The position numbers and the translations under genes were made by a program. DNA of 64,000 bases from Planctomycetota bacterium (GTDB lineage: Bacteria; Planctomycetota; UBA1135): NCBI GenBank assembly GCA_030748415.1, contig JASMMA010000006.1:30978-94977 (forward strand). Reading direction: 5' to 3'. Position 1 is the first letter of the stretch, and the number at the start of each line of letters is the position of its first letter. The notes below the pieces were generated by a model. It was not told the origin of the DNA and made no database searches. It saw only the letters and a list, made by a program, of their open reading frames with translations. This document shows positions 1 to 8,977 of this stretch, in pieces.

Positions 1-1213
1 CACTGATGAGAAAGTGGACATCGAGAAGAAAAACCAAATGCAGTCCATGGATGCCACCTCGGACGGCTCAACAGCCACAGTGAACTTGGGTGAATCCATC
101 CGAAAGCAAGTTGAAAACGGTGCCTCCTTTTCTGGAGGTGAAAGCAACCATATGTGGGTGAGTATGGGTGGCCAAGATTTTATGGACATTTCTGGAATCT
201 CTGGCACATCTCATGGCGGCGATAGCCGTTCCTTTGCCTTGTTTGATTACGACAAGGATGGTTTCCAAGACATGGTAGTTGTGAATGCGAATGCTCCCTA
301 TGTGAAATTGTTCCGTAACAGAATCGGAGAGCACCAGAAAGAAACTTCTGCAGGTTCCTTCATCGCGGTCCGTTTTGAAGGAGGAAATCAAAGCGCAACG
401 CCATCCAAAGAATTTGCTCCTCGCGACGGCTATGGCGCCAAACTTCGAGTCAAGGTGGGCGAACAAATCCTTCTGCGCGAGCTTCGTTGCGGGGAAGGAC
501 TTGCGGCTCAAAACAGCACAACGCTCATGGTTGGTCTTGGTCAAGGAGTATCGGCAGCCGACTCTATTGAAGTTACTTGGCCAAGCGGTCGGTCATTTAG
601 TTTGGACAAGAAAGTTGCGGCAGGTTCATTGGTGACCTGTTCGGAAAAAACAGGTTCGTTCAAGGTTCAAAAATACGGAAAAACGAAGAAGAACCTTTCT
701 GCTGCTAGCCACGAAAACGGCCACAAAACTTCTAAGAAAGGAAGCGTAATGGAAATTGTCGGTGAGACTGGGCACGGTGCCGACCATCGGATGTATGTTC
801 TTTCCTACCCAACCTGTTCAGCCTGTAAAAAAGCAATTCCAAGATTGGAGCGCATTGCCGAAGAGTACGGGAGTGAAATGGCAATGTACGCCGTCCCTTA
901 TGGTTCAATGCCTGGGACCAAAGCCGAGTGGTATCGCTATGTCAAAAAGTATGATCCCGCATACGAGCCATTAGTGGACATGACACCAGAGCAACTTGCT
1001 GTAATGGAATCCAACTTGGCTGCAATGGGAGTGGGTCAACTGTTGGCAGGGTGTGGGCGCGGTGAGTACTGTGTTTGCGAAACCCCTTGTGGTACAGAGC
1101 CCAAGGGCTACGGCGCACCAACCACATTGGTCACGGATTCAGATGGCAACCCCATCGCCGCCTTCTCAGGAGTCCCATCTGTTTCTGAGTTACGGAAGAC
1201 TCTTCACCACTAA
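1..1213 (+). CDS. ASPIC/UnbV (CRTAC1-like) protein fused to a thioredoxin-like domain, 5' partial
   Basis: The reading frame is open to the left edge, so the N-terminus lies outside the window. Counting from an internal GTG at 14, an FG-GAP/VCBS-type stretch (FALFDYDKDGFQDMVVV, about residues 74-90) is followed by an ASPIC/UnbV domain (about 118-200, with GYGAKLRVKVGE and IEVTWPSGR). A basic linker leads to a C-terminal thioredoxin-like domain containing a CSAC redox motif (268-271) and a plausible cis-Pro strand (GAPTTLVTDSDGNP). A Cys-rich stretch near residues 345-361 lies between them. ASPIC/UnbV proteins are usually secreted and carry FG-GAP propellers. The fused disulfide-active domain suggests an extracytoplasmic redox or binding role, which is inference. 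The domain calls are fairly secure; the function is unknown. Confidence 0.75.
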   Translation, partial: TDEKVDIEKKNQMQSMDATSDGSTATVNLGESIRKQVENGASFSGGESNHMWVSMGGQDFMDISGISGTSHGGDSRSFALFDYDKDGFQDMVVVNANAPYVKLFRNRIGEHQKETSAGSFIAVRFEGGNQSATPSKEFAPRDGYGAKLRVKVGEQILLRELRCGEGLAAQNSTTLMVGLGQGVSAADSIEVTWPSGRSFSLDKKVAAGSLVTCSEKTGSFKVQKYGKTKKNLSAASHENGHKTSKKGSVMEIVGETGHGADHRMYVLSYPTCSACKKAIPRLERIAEEYGSEMAMYAVPYGSMPGTKAEWYRYVKKYDPAYEPLVDMTPEQLAVMESNLAAMGVGQLLAGCGRGEYCVCETPCGTEPKGYGAPTTLVTDSDGNPIAAFSGVPSVSELRKTLHH

Positions 1214-1306
1214 GGATTAGGTATTCATTTATCGAACACCAAGAGTGGGAAGTGAGTAGAATGCAAGTTCCCCACTTGCTCCACACTTGCATCCAGTAAC
1301 TCTTTC

Positions 1307-2305
1307 ATGAACGGCCTTATCCCCGTCGGAATGGCCTCAATCGCACATAGCGTGCCCGATTGGGTAGTGGATAACCACTACTTTGAGCGGCTTGTGGACA
1401 CATCCGATGAGTGGATTGTTCAGCGCACGGGCATTTCCGAGCGCCATTGGCTTAAACCTGGCCAACGCCCCTCCGATATGTTTGTCGAGGCAGGCAACTT
1501 GGCCATGGAGCGGGCCGGGGTGACCCCCGATGAAATCGACCTCATCATTTGCGGCTCTGTCTCTGGAGATTTCACAGCCCCTTCCCAAGCATGTGTCGTG
1601 CAAGATAGGCTTGGCATTCGAAACAACTGTGGTGCATTTGATGTTGCCGCCGCTTGTTCCGGATTCATGTATGCCTTGTCATGCGGTTCCGCTTTTGTGG
1701 CTTCTGGCCAGTACAAAAATGTCCTCGTTCTTGGTGGCGAGGCCATGTCTCGCATGATCAATCATGAAGACCGCACGACCGTGGTTTTGTTTGGCGACGG
1801 TGCGGGCGCAACCGTCCTTCAGCCACACGATGTTTGTAAACAAGGTCTGATTGAAGATTTCACTCTTCATGCTGATGGTAGCGGTGCACATTTCATCATC
1901 AAGCCCCGCGGTGGTGGTTGGGAACCTATGAACGAAGAGATTCTCGCAAAGCGAGAGCACCTCATTCAGATGAAAGGCCGTGAAGTGTTCCGGTTTGCCT
2001 ACTCAAAAATGAAAGAGATGTGTGATTGGGCGATGGATGGCATTGAACATGATCACGACAAGCTCGGCTGGATGTTGCCCCACCAAATGAACCGCCGTAT
2101 TTTGACGAGCGCCATGGATGCTCTTGGAATCCCCAAGGAGAAGGTTCTTCACAATATTCAAAAGTATGGCAATACTTCTTCCGCTTCAGTCCCAATTTTA
2201 TTTTCGGAAGCTTGGGCTGACGGCAAGTTGGAAAAAGACAAGTACCTTATTCTCGCCGCCTTTGGCTCAGGCCTGACCTGGGCTGGCATGCGGATTAAGT
2301 GGTAA
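1307..2305 (+). CDS. fabH: 3-oxoacyl-ACP synthase III (FabH-like)
   Basis: 332 residues, the usual KAS III length. The Cys-His-Asn triad is visible: Cys117 in DVAAACSGF, His259 in WMLPHQMNRR and Asn289 in KYGNTSSASVP. The GDGAGATVL motif is also present. Family members condense acyl-CoA with malonyl-ACP to start fatty-acid synthesis, and relatives act in polyketide or hydrocarbon pathways. With no other fab genes nearby the substrate is open. A TAGAAT hexamer at 1257-1262 could be the -10, giving a leader of roughly 40 nt. No Shine-Dalgarno sequence is seen before the ATG. Confidence 0.85.
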   Translation: MNGLIPVGMASIAHSVPDWVVDNHYFERLVDTSDEWIVQRTGISERHWLKPGQRPSDMFVEAGNLAMERAGVTPDEIDLIICGSVSGDFTAPSQACVVQDRLGIRNNCGAFDVAAACSGFMYALSCGSAFVASGQYKNVLVLGGEAMSRMINHEDRTTVVLFGDGAGATVLQPHDVCKQGLIEDFTLHADGSGAHFIIKPRGGGWEPMNEEILAKREHLIQMKGREVFRFAYSKMKEMCDWAMDGIEHDHDKLGWMLPHQMNRRILTSAMDALGIPKEKVLHNIQKYGNTSSASVPILFSEAWADGKLEKDKYLILAAFGSGLTWAGMRIKW

Positions 2306-2319
2306 GGTTCGCCCCTTGC

Positions 2320-2325
2320 TAGAAT
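2320..2325 (+). promoter_or_regulatory. -10 element for rmuC, leaderless geometry
   Basis: TAGAAT ends 6 nt before the ATG at 2332, so transcription would begin at or next to the start codon. No convincing -35 is seen. Confidence 0.5.
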
Positions 2326-2331
2326 GGGGAA

Positions 2332-3576
2332 ATGGAGAATTTCATTCCTTTATTTGCGGCTTTAATTGGTGGGATTATTGGTTGGTGGGTGGCGAATCGG
2401 AAAGCGACCGAGGCCCTCGACCGAGAGGCTGAGGCCAAGGAATCAGAAACCAAGGCCCGCGAAGAGCTCTCCCTTGCCCGCGAACGGTTGGCAGGGTTGG
2501 AAGCCCAAGAAGGTGTACTCGCCAAGTTTATGGAGAGGGAAAAGCAAATTTTTGATAAATCCATCGCCGAGATGGAGAATAAGTTTAAGGGATTGGCCCA
2601 GACTGCCTTGCGGGCAAACAATGAACAGTTTTTACAAAATACAGAACTGAAGCTCGCCCCTCTTTCTGAAGCTCTGAAAAAACTAGAGACCAAAACGGGC
2701 GACTTGGAAAAGAAACGGTCCGAGGCCTATGGGCAGCTTAGTGAGCAAATAAAAGGAATGATGGATGCTGCAGGGGGCATGGTTCAAACAAGCGAGCGCA
2801 TGCAGTCCTTACTCAAAGGCTCTAGTCAGGTGCGCGGTAACTGGGGCGAGATGCTACTTCGCAATGTGGTTGAGTTTGCTGGTATGGAGGAGCATGTGCA
2901 CTTCAACGAACAGGTTGCGGTGGCTGACCGAAAAATCCCTGATATGGTGATTAAGCTTCCTGGGGCTGCAGGGATTCCCGTGGATTCAAAGTGTCCCTTT
3001 GATTCTTATGAATTGGCCCGAAATGAGTCCGATCCCGAGAAGGTACGCGAATTGATGGTTAAGCACGCGAAAGCCGTAAAAGACCATGTGGTTGAGCTAG
3101 GTCGGCGTGATTATTCGTCATCGATTGACGGTGACATTGATTTCACAATCATGTTTATGCCTGGCGACCATTTGCTCGAAGCTGCTCTCGCAATAGATCC
3201 TGCCCTTCAGGATGAAGCGCTGAGGAAAAAGATATTAATTACAAATCCTGTGAGTCTTGTTGCACTACTTCGAACAGTTCGCGTTTATTGGCGCCAAGAA
3301 GATACGAACAAAAATGCTCGCCAAATTGCAGACGCGGCAAAAACTTTGTACGAACGATGCTGCACCTGGATGGAGCATATTGGCAAGGTGGGCAAGAATC
3401 TCAAAACTGCCGGCGATTCTTATAATAAGGCAGTCGGGAGTTTCGACCGGAGCATTCAGCCTGCTGGCAGGAAGGTTAAAGAGTTAAATGTCTCTGGCCT
3501 TGACACAAAGGCGCTTGAAGACGACAAGACTCGTCCCAAGGAAATTCCCAACGAGATTCGGGAGTTAGGGGAATAA
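2332..3576 (+). CDS. rmuC: RmuC family DNA recombination protein
   Basis: 414 residues. An N-terminal membrane segment (about 4-20) is followed by a charged coiled coil (about 22-150) and the conserved RmuC domain, recognisable by SQVRGNWGEMLLRNVVEFAG and VDSKCPFDSYELA. RmuC limits DNA inversions at short inverted repeats in E. coli and belongs to a nuclease-like superfamily. The start is fixed by the membrane segment and by the TAGAAT 6 nt upstream. It lies in the same direction as the fabH-like gene, 26 nt after it, but with its own -10. Confidence 0.88.
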   Translation: MENFIPLFAALIGGIIGWWVANRKATEALDREAEAKESETKAREELSLARERLAGLEAQEGVLAKFMEREKQIFDKSIAEMENKFKGLAQTALRANNEQFLQNTELKLAPLSEALKKLETKTGDLEKKRSEAYGQLSEQIKGMMDAAGGMVQTSERMQSLLKGSSQVRGNWGEMLLRNVVEFAGMEEHVHFNEQVAVADRKIPDMVIKLPGAAGIPVDSKCPFDSYELARNESDPEKVRELMVKHAKAVKDHVVELGRRDYSSSIDGDIDFTIMFMPGDHLLEAALAIDPALQDEALRKKILITNPVSLVALLRTVRVYWRQEDTNKNARQIADAAKTLYERCCTWMEHIGKVGKNLKTAGDSYNKAVGSFDRSIQPAGRKVKELNVSGLDTKALEDDKTRPKEIPNEIRELGE

Positions 3577-3597
3577 GGCACAAGTTTTGGAAGGGGT

Positions 3598-3603
3598 TAG
3601 AAT
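3598..3603 (+). promoter_or_regulatory. -10 element for the M3 peptidase gene
   Basis: TAGAAT ends 7 nt before ATG 3611. It decides the start against the in-frame upstream TTG at 3587, because that codon would lie upstream of the promoter. Confidence 0.5.
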
Positions 3604-3610
3604 CCTTTCC

Positions 3611-5701
3611 ATGAAACTCTGCATCCCCGCCCTGTTTTTGCTGGCTTCTTTTGTAGCTTGCTCAACCCAAGGTCCCCAAAGCTTTGAGCAGATTTCGTCT
3701 GCGGCAGCTGAGCAGGGACTCATTTTGGTTCAGCCCAAATTCGAGCAGACCCCAAGCGAGGTTGTTTCAACCGTGGACTCAGTTCTGGCAATGGCGGACG
3801 CTGCTTTGGATTCCATAGCAACTCAAGACCCAGCTACCGCAACTTTTGAGTCCACCTTTGCAGCTCTAGACTCAGCGGTGTATCCCATGATGACGGTTAT
3901 GAACCGCTATTGGCTTATGAAGGAAACGCGCCAAGAGCCGGAAATACGGGAAGCATGCACAAGCCAGGTTCAGCGGTTGAGCGAATGGGGAGTGGAAGTC
4001 GAGTACCGCGAAGATCTTTACAGGATTTGCAATGCTGTTTCCGCTCGGATTGAGAGCGGAGATTTGCTTCAGCCAGAGGGGGAAGACGCACAACTTTATC
4101 GTGATACGATGCGCGATTATCGAAGGGCTGGATTCAACCTAGATAGTTCAACTCGCGAGAAAGTTGCGAAGATGAAAAATAAGCTATCCAAGCTTGAGTC
4201 CGATTTTGATTCCAATATTACGAACTCGTCAGTGACCTTGGAGTTTGTCGCGGAAGACCTTGCTGGTGTGCCCGAGTCCTTTTTAGAGTCAAGCAAGACT
4301 CAGACTGGGAAGCACGCAGTGCGCGTAACAGTGACGCCCGACTATATGGCGGTTATGGAAAACTGTTCCGTTCGGAAGACTCGTCGTAAAGTCAACGCAG
4401 CCCGATATTCCGTGGCAATGGATGAAAATGGACCCATCTTGAACAAGATTGTTCGCCTTCGCGGGAAAATGGCCTCCTTGCTGGGATATTCGACTTGGGC
4501 AGACTACAAAATTGAACCCAAAATGGCTTCTACTGGTGGCAAGGCACTGGATTTTGCCGAAGGACTTGCTCGCGGACTTCAACCAAAGTTTGACGCAGAA
4601 GTGGCTGAGCTTCGAGAGCTAATGGTAGCTGAAACCGGCAACACGGACGCTCAAATTCAATGGTGGGATTTTCGTTACTACCAGAACCAATTGATGAAGG
4701 AGCACTTCAGTGTCGATTCGGAAGCATTACGGAATTACTTCCCACTCAAAGAAGTTATTTCTGGTATGTTCGGGGTGTACCAACACATCTTTGATCTTCG
4801 GTTTACTCAAGTTGAACCCGATTACAAATGGGTTGACGACCTAGAACTTTGGGCAGTTGAAGATGCAAACACAGGCGAAGCAATGGGTATGTTCTATCTC
4901 GACCTTTACCCTCGACCTGGGAAGTACAACCACTTTGCTCAGTTTGACATTATTGGTGGCAAGCTTTTGACTGATGGTCGTTATCAACGCCCCGTCGTTT
5001 CTCTGGTCTGCAATTTTACCCCAGGCGTTGGCGACGAACCTGCCCTAATGAATCACGGAGAAGTGGAAACAATTTTCCATGAGTTTGGCCATGCCATGCA
5101 TTCGATTCTTACACGGGCGAAGTATCAACGATTTAGTGGCGCCAATGTCGCCCGCGATTTTGTAGAAGCTCCATCCCAAATGTTTGAAGCTTGGGCATGG
5201 GACGCAAAAGTTCTTCAGCAGTTTGCCATTGACTGGCGTGACGGAGAAACTGTGATTCCTATGGAAACACTGGAAAATATGAAAAAAGCAAAGCTTGCAA
5301 CTGTAGGTGTGCACTACCGCCGCCAAATGGGTTTAGCCTTGGCTGACTTGCGAATGCATGTGGCCGAAGCTGGTGCCGACGCCGGCGAAATTTGTAACGC
5401 CGCTAACGCTGAGGTCCTATTCACTCCACCAGCAAACACCAACTTTGCCGCATATTGGGGACACCTCACGGGCTACGATGCGGGTTACTATGGCTACGGG
5501 TGGGCTGATTCCATTGCAGCCGACATGGGTACCGTATTTGAGAACGCCCCCAATCGGTTTCTCGATAAAGAGGTGGGTATGCGGCTCCGAAAAGAAATCT
5601 ACTCTGTTGGCGGCAGCCGCGACGCGGATATTTCAATACGCAAATTCTTGGGCAGAGAGCGTTCCAACGCAGCTTTCTTGAAATCCTTAGGAATTCAGTA
5701 A
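3611..5701 (+). CDS. M3 family oligopeptidase, lipoprotein
   Basis: 696 residues from ATG 3611. The N-terminus is a lipoprotein signal (LLASFVACS, lipobox Cys17), so the enzyme is probably membrane-anchored outside the cytoplasm. The thermolysin-like zinc motif HEFGH (about 490-494, in TIFHEFGHAMHSIL) and the C-terminal helical region with GHLTGYDAGYYGYGWAD match M3 peptidases such as oligopeptidase A and Dcp. These enzymes cleave short peptides in a closed channel. An exported lipoprotein member would degrade imported or periplasmic peptides; that role is inference. It is convergent with the helicase gene, with a gap of only 9 bp. Confidence 0.88.
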   Translation: MKLCIPALFLLASFVACSTQGPQSFEQISSAAAEQGLILVQPKFEQTPSEVVSTVDSVLAMADAALDSIATQDPATATFESTFAALDSAVYPMMTVMNRYWLMKETRQEPEIREACTSQVQRLSEWGVEVEYREDLYRICNAVSARIESGDLLQPEGEDAQLYRDTMRDYRRAGFNLDSSTREKVAKMKNKLSKLESDFDSNITNSSVTLEFVAEDLAGVPESFLESSKTQTGKHAVRVTVTPDYMAVMENCSVRKTRRKVNAARYSVAMDENGPILNKIVRLRGKMASLLGYSTWADYKIEPKMASTGGKALDFAEGLARGLQPKFDAEVAELRELMVAETGNTDAQIQWWDFRYYQNQLMKEHFSVDSEALRNYFPLKEVISGMFGVYQHIFDLRFTQVEPDYKWVDDLELWAVEDANTGEAMGMFYLDLYPRPGKYNHFAQFDIIGGKLLTDGRYQRPVVSLVCNFTPGVGDEPALMNHGEVETIFHEFGHAMHSILTRAKYQRFSGANVARDFVEAPSQMFEAWAWDAKVLQQFAIDWRDGETVIPMETLENMKKAKLATVGVHYRRQMGLALADLRMHVAEAGADAGEICNAANAEVLFTPPANTNFAAYWGHLTGYDAGYYGYGWADSIAADMGTVFENAPNRFLDKEVGMRLRKEIYSVGGSRDADISIRKFLGRERSNAAFLKSLGIQ

Positions 5702-5710
5702 GTAGGGCAG

Positions 5711-7648
5711 CTACTCGTTGGCGGTCGTTTCCCAATCCATTTCTTTCCAGAAGCGGGAAGGTTCGCGGGTTTCGCGTTTTCCGAAACGGGCTCGTTCTCG
5801 TGCGCATGAAACTGTAAGCACCTTTTGCGCCCGGGTGATTCCTACATACATTAAGCGCCGTTCTTCATCTTCGGTTCCTTCTTCAAGCGAGCGGGCATGG
5901 GGGAGGATTCCCTCTTCGACACCCACTAAATAAACGCGGGGGAATTCCAGCCCCTTTGCTGCATGCAAGGTCATGAGAGTTACTTTGTCGCCCGTAGAAT
6001 TTTTCTCTTCTTCGCGGTCCTCTGCGGCGGAAAGGGCAAGCTCTTCAAGGAAAGAGCCGAGGCTTGCTTTTCTCGTGCGCCGTTCGTGATTTTCTGCGAA
6101 GTTAAAGATTTCTTCAACGGCTGTCCAACGCAATTGGCGTGTTTCAAAGTCGGGGTAGCATCGTTCGACCTCAGCTCGATACCCTACTCGATTGACGAGG
6201 GCTTTGACTTTATCCACTAGGTTGCCGCCGCTTTGCTTGACTGCTTCTAGCTGGTTCAGCAAATCCGTGACAGACTTCCCACCTTTTGCGGGAACGCCCT
6301 CGATTTCACTGGCTTTTCTAAATGCGTGGTTCGCGCTAATCCCCTTAGCGGTTGCCCAAGCCAGAACCCGCTCAATAGTTGTTTTCCCAACACCACGAGG
6401 CGGGCAATTGATAATCCGTAAGAGGCTGGGCTCATCGTCTGGGTTCGCGAGAAGCTTAAGGTAGGAGAGAATGTCGCGAACTTCCTTTCGATCGAAAAAG
6501 GACATGCCTCCGATGAGGCGATAGGGAATGTTCGATGCCCTCAACCGTGCTTCGAATGCCCTGGGTTGGGTTTGAGTGCGAAATAGAATTGCGTAGTCAG
6601 AATAACGGGTCTCTTCTCGATTTACTTGGAACAGAATCTCCGAGGCAATGAATCCTGCCTCGTCTTCCTCGTCCACCATTTCCATCATGACCACTTCTTC
6701 TCCATCTCCAATGTGAGAATGTAGAACTTTGGGATGACGCGCGATATTGTTTTGGATTACTCGGTTAGCTGCGTCTAGGATTTGTTTCGTAGAACGGTAG
6801 TTGGTCTCCAATCGAACAATCTTTGCACCTGGAAAATGTTTTTCGAAGCTTAAAATCTTTCGTACATCGGCCCCGCGCCAAGAATAAATAGATTGATCAT
6901 CATCGCCAACAACACACAAGTTTTTTCTTGTTCCAGCGAGGAGCTTTACGATTTCATATTGTGGACCGTTAGTATCTTGGTACTCGTCCACCATGATATA
7001 TTTCCAACGATTTCTAAATTGACTCAGCACATCTTTGTGCTTTCGTAAAAGGCGAAGAGTGAAAATCAATAAGTCGTCGAAGTCCAATAACTTTTGTCGC
7101 CGCAGGTTTTCTTCATAGCGTGCATAAATGTTGGCAATTAGGTTTTCGTCCCCTGCAGTACGAGCTGCATATTCATCAGGTGATTCCAGTTGGTTCTTCA
7201 GCAAACTAATCCGTGACTGTACCAGTCGGGGCTGAAGTGTTTTCTCAGGAACCCTCAAATCCCTCATTGCCGTTTTCACAGCAGTCTGCTGGTCGGCAGC
7301 ATCACAAATAGTGAACCATTTAGGGAGGTCCAATTTTGGAGCATGATCTCGTAGAGCGCGGCAACAAAAGGAATGAAAAGTCCCAACCGTAAGTCGTTCT
7401 GCTTGTTCCAGGCCCACCAAGTCAGCAATTCGTTCGCGCATTTCTGCAGCGGCTTTGTTCGTAAATGTCACGGCGAGGATTTGCTCAGGGGGAATCCCTC
7501 TCGCCAACATATGCGCCATGCGAAAAGTAATCGTGCGGGTTTTACCCGTTCCAGCCCCAGCCAAGACAAGGAGGGGGCCTTGAATATGTTCAGCGGCTTC
7601 CCGCTGGGCCTCATTGAGGCCGTCTAGAATCGAGGGGACAGAGGTCAA
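5711..7648 (-). CDS. UvrD/PcrA-like superfamily I DNA helicase
   Basis: 645 residues starting at TTG. SF1A motifs are in order: Q-motif LNEAQREAA, Walker A GAGTGKTRTI (31-40), motif II DEYQDTN, motif III VVGDDDQSIYSWRGA, motif IV LETNYRST, motif V TLMTLHAAKGLEF and motif VI YVGITRA. This is a 3'-5' ATP-dependent repair helicase of the UvrD/PcrA/Rep type. It is shorter than E. coli UvrD (720 residues), mainly at the C-terminus, so orthology to uvrD or pcrA is not assigned. A TATGCT hexamer lies about 9 nt before the TTG. Confidence 0.9.
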   Translation of the reverse strand: MTSVPSILDGLNEAQREAAEHIQGPLLVLAGAGTGKTRTITFRMAHMLARGIPPEQILAVTFTNKAAAEMRERIADLVGLEQAERLTVGTFHSFCCRALRDHAPKLDLPKWFTICDAADQQTAVKTAMRDLRVPEKTLQPRLVQSRISLLKNQLESPDEYAARTAGDENLIANIYARYEENLRRQKLLDFDDLLIFTLRLLRKHKDVLSQFRNRWKYIMVDEYQDTNGPQYEIVKLLAGTRKNLCVVGDDDQSIYSWRGADVRKILSFEKHFPGAKIVRLETNYRSTKQILDAANRVIQNNIARHPKVLHSHIGDGEEVVMMEMVDEEDEAGFIASEILFQVNREETRYSDYAILFRTQTQPRAFEARLRASNIPYRLIGGMSFFDRKEVRDILSYLKLLANPDDEPSLLRIINCPPRGVGKTTIERVLAWATAKGISANHAFRKASEIEGVPAKGGKSVTDLLNQLEAVKQSGGNLVDKVKALVNRVGYRAEVERCYPDFETRQLRWTAVEEIFNFAENHERRTRKASLGSFLEELALSAAEDREEEKNSTGDKVTLMTLHAAKGLEFPRVYLVGVEEGILPHARSLEEGTEDEERRLMYVGITRAQKVLTVSCARERARFGKRETREPSRFWKEMDWETTANE

Positions 7649-7698
7649 GGTCGGAAGAGCATACGGGATGAGGGGAGAGGTTAAAATCCAAAACCGAG

Positions 7699-8367
7699 AT
7701 GCAGCCCATTCTCATCCTTTTGGGTGCGCTATTAGTGGGCGCACTAATTTACTTTTCCTGGCTTGCCGCCAAGAAACGTAGGGAAGCTTTCCAAGCTTGG
7801 GCAACGAAGAACAACTGGTCCTACGATCCCAGCCGCAGCCGAGAGGTTTATCACCAATATCAATTCTTGGATAAGCTCCGCCAGGGAAGCAACCGTTACG
7901 CTTTCGATATTGTCCGCGGCGAGTGGAAAGGGCGGAGCGCTGAGGGCTTTACTTTTCATTTCGAAACCCACAGCACGGATTCAAAAGGGAACCGCCGCAC
8001 CCACCACCACCATTTTGGCGTGGTTCTCATTCAGATTGAGCGTGAGTTTTCAGAACTGAGCATTCACCCCGAAGGGTTCTTCTCAAAAATCGGGCAATTT
8101 TTTGGCTACGATGATATTGATTTTGAATCGGTCGAGTTTTCAAAGAAGTTTTGTGTTCGGGCCGAGGATAAGAAGTTGGCCTATGATTTTTGCAATACCG
8201 GAATGATGGAATACCTTCTTCAAAACCCGAAGACGGGTCTTGAGCTCGAGGGCAACACGCTTGCCCTGTACGACACCAACCGGCTCGATCCAGATGAGAT
8301 CGAGCCCTACCTTCAACACCTTTCCAATATTCGCGGTTTAATGCCCGAATACTTGTTCCGAGATTAG
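7699..8367 (+). CDS. Membrane-anchored protein of unknown function next to lemA
   Basis: 222 residues. There is one N-terminal transmembrane helix (about 3-24) followed by KKRRE, so the soluble part is probably cytoplasmic. The rest is mixed alpha/beta with a His-rich loop (RRTHHHHFG). No catalytic motif is recognised. The gene directly precedes lemA (14 nt gap, same strand) and probably forms an operon with it. The layout resembles other membrane proteins found beside LemA, but I cannot name a family with confidence. TAAAAT at 7682-7687 is a possible -10, 11 nt before the ATG. Confidence 0.65.
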   Translation: MQPILILLGALLVGALIYFSWLAAKKRREAFQAWATKNNWSYDPSRSREVYHQYQFLDKLRQGSNRYAFDIVRGEWKGRSAEGFTFHFETHSTDSKGNRRTHHHHFGVVLIQIEREFSELSIHPEGFFSKIGQFFGYDDIDFESVEFSKKFCVRAEDKKLAYDFCNTGMMEYLLQNPKTGLELEGNTLALYDTNRLDPDEIEPYLQHLSNIRGLMPEYLFRD

Positions 8368-8381
8368 CGTAAGTAAAAAAA

Positions 8382-8933
8382 ATGCTTTGGATCCCTGTCA
8401 TTGTTCTCCTTCTGGTCGTTCTTGTCATTATTGGCATGTACAACGGGCTTGTTTCCATTCGCAACCAGTGCGACGAGGCCTGGTCCAATGTGGATACCGA
8501 ACTCAAACGCCGCTACGACTTAATCCCCAACCTGCTCAACACAGTGAAGGGCTATGCCAAACACGAAAAAGAACTCTTGGAACAGGTGACCTCCCTGCGA
8601 GAGCAAGCCGCCAACAACCACGGAAACCTCGCTTCTCAGGCTGCTGATGAGACCGCCCTCCAGGGAGTACTTGGAAAGTTGATGGTTCGTTTGGAGGCCT
8701 ATCCCGACCTCAAGGCCAGCGCGAACTTCCAGGAGCTTCAATCGGAGCTTGCCAACACCGAAAACCGAATCCAGGCCGCCCTCAGGTTCTACAACGGCAA
8801 CATCCGTGAGAACAACAACAAGGTTCAGCAATTTCCATCAAATATCATCGCTGGAATGTTCAGTTTTAGCCTTCGAGAGTTCTTTGAATTGGATATCCCC
8901 GAAGCTCGTATTGCGCCGAAGGTCGAGTTCTAG
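8382..8933 (+). CDS. lemA: LemA family protein
   Basis: 183 residues with an N-terminal membrane helix (about 2-20) followed by the LemA signature SIRNQCDEAWSNVDTELKRR and YDLIPNLLNTVKGYAKHE. The C-terminal helical bundle includes RFYNGNIRENNNKVQQFPSN and a hydrophobic end. LemA proteins are inner-membrane proteins with a long helical domain and no established biochemical role. They are often near peptidase or TPM-domain genes. Here the only partner is the upstream membrane protein. Confidence 0.92.
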   Translation: MLWIPVIVLLLVVLVIIGMYNGLVSIRNQCDEAWSNVDTELKRRYDLIPNLLNTVKGYAKHEKELLEQVTSLREQAANNHGNLASQAADETALQGVLGKLMVRLEAYPDLKASANFQELQSELANTENRIQAALRFYNGNIRENNNKVQQFPSNIIAGMFSFSLREFFELDIPEARIAPKVEF

Positions 8934-8977
8934 GGGATTCGCTAGAATGAGGGGCTACCCCACATCCCCTATAGCCT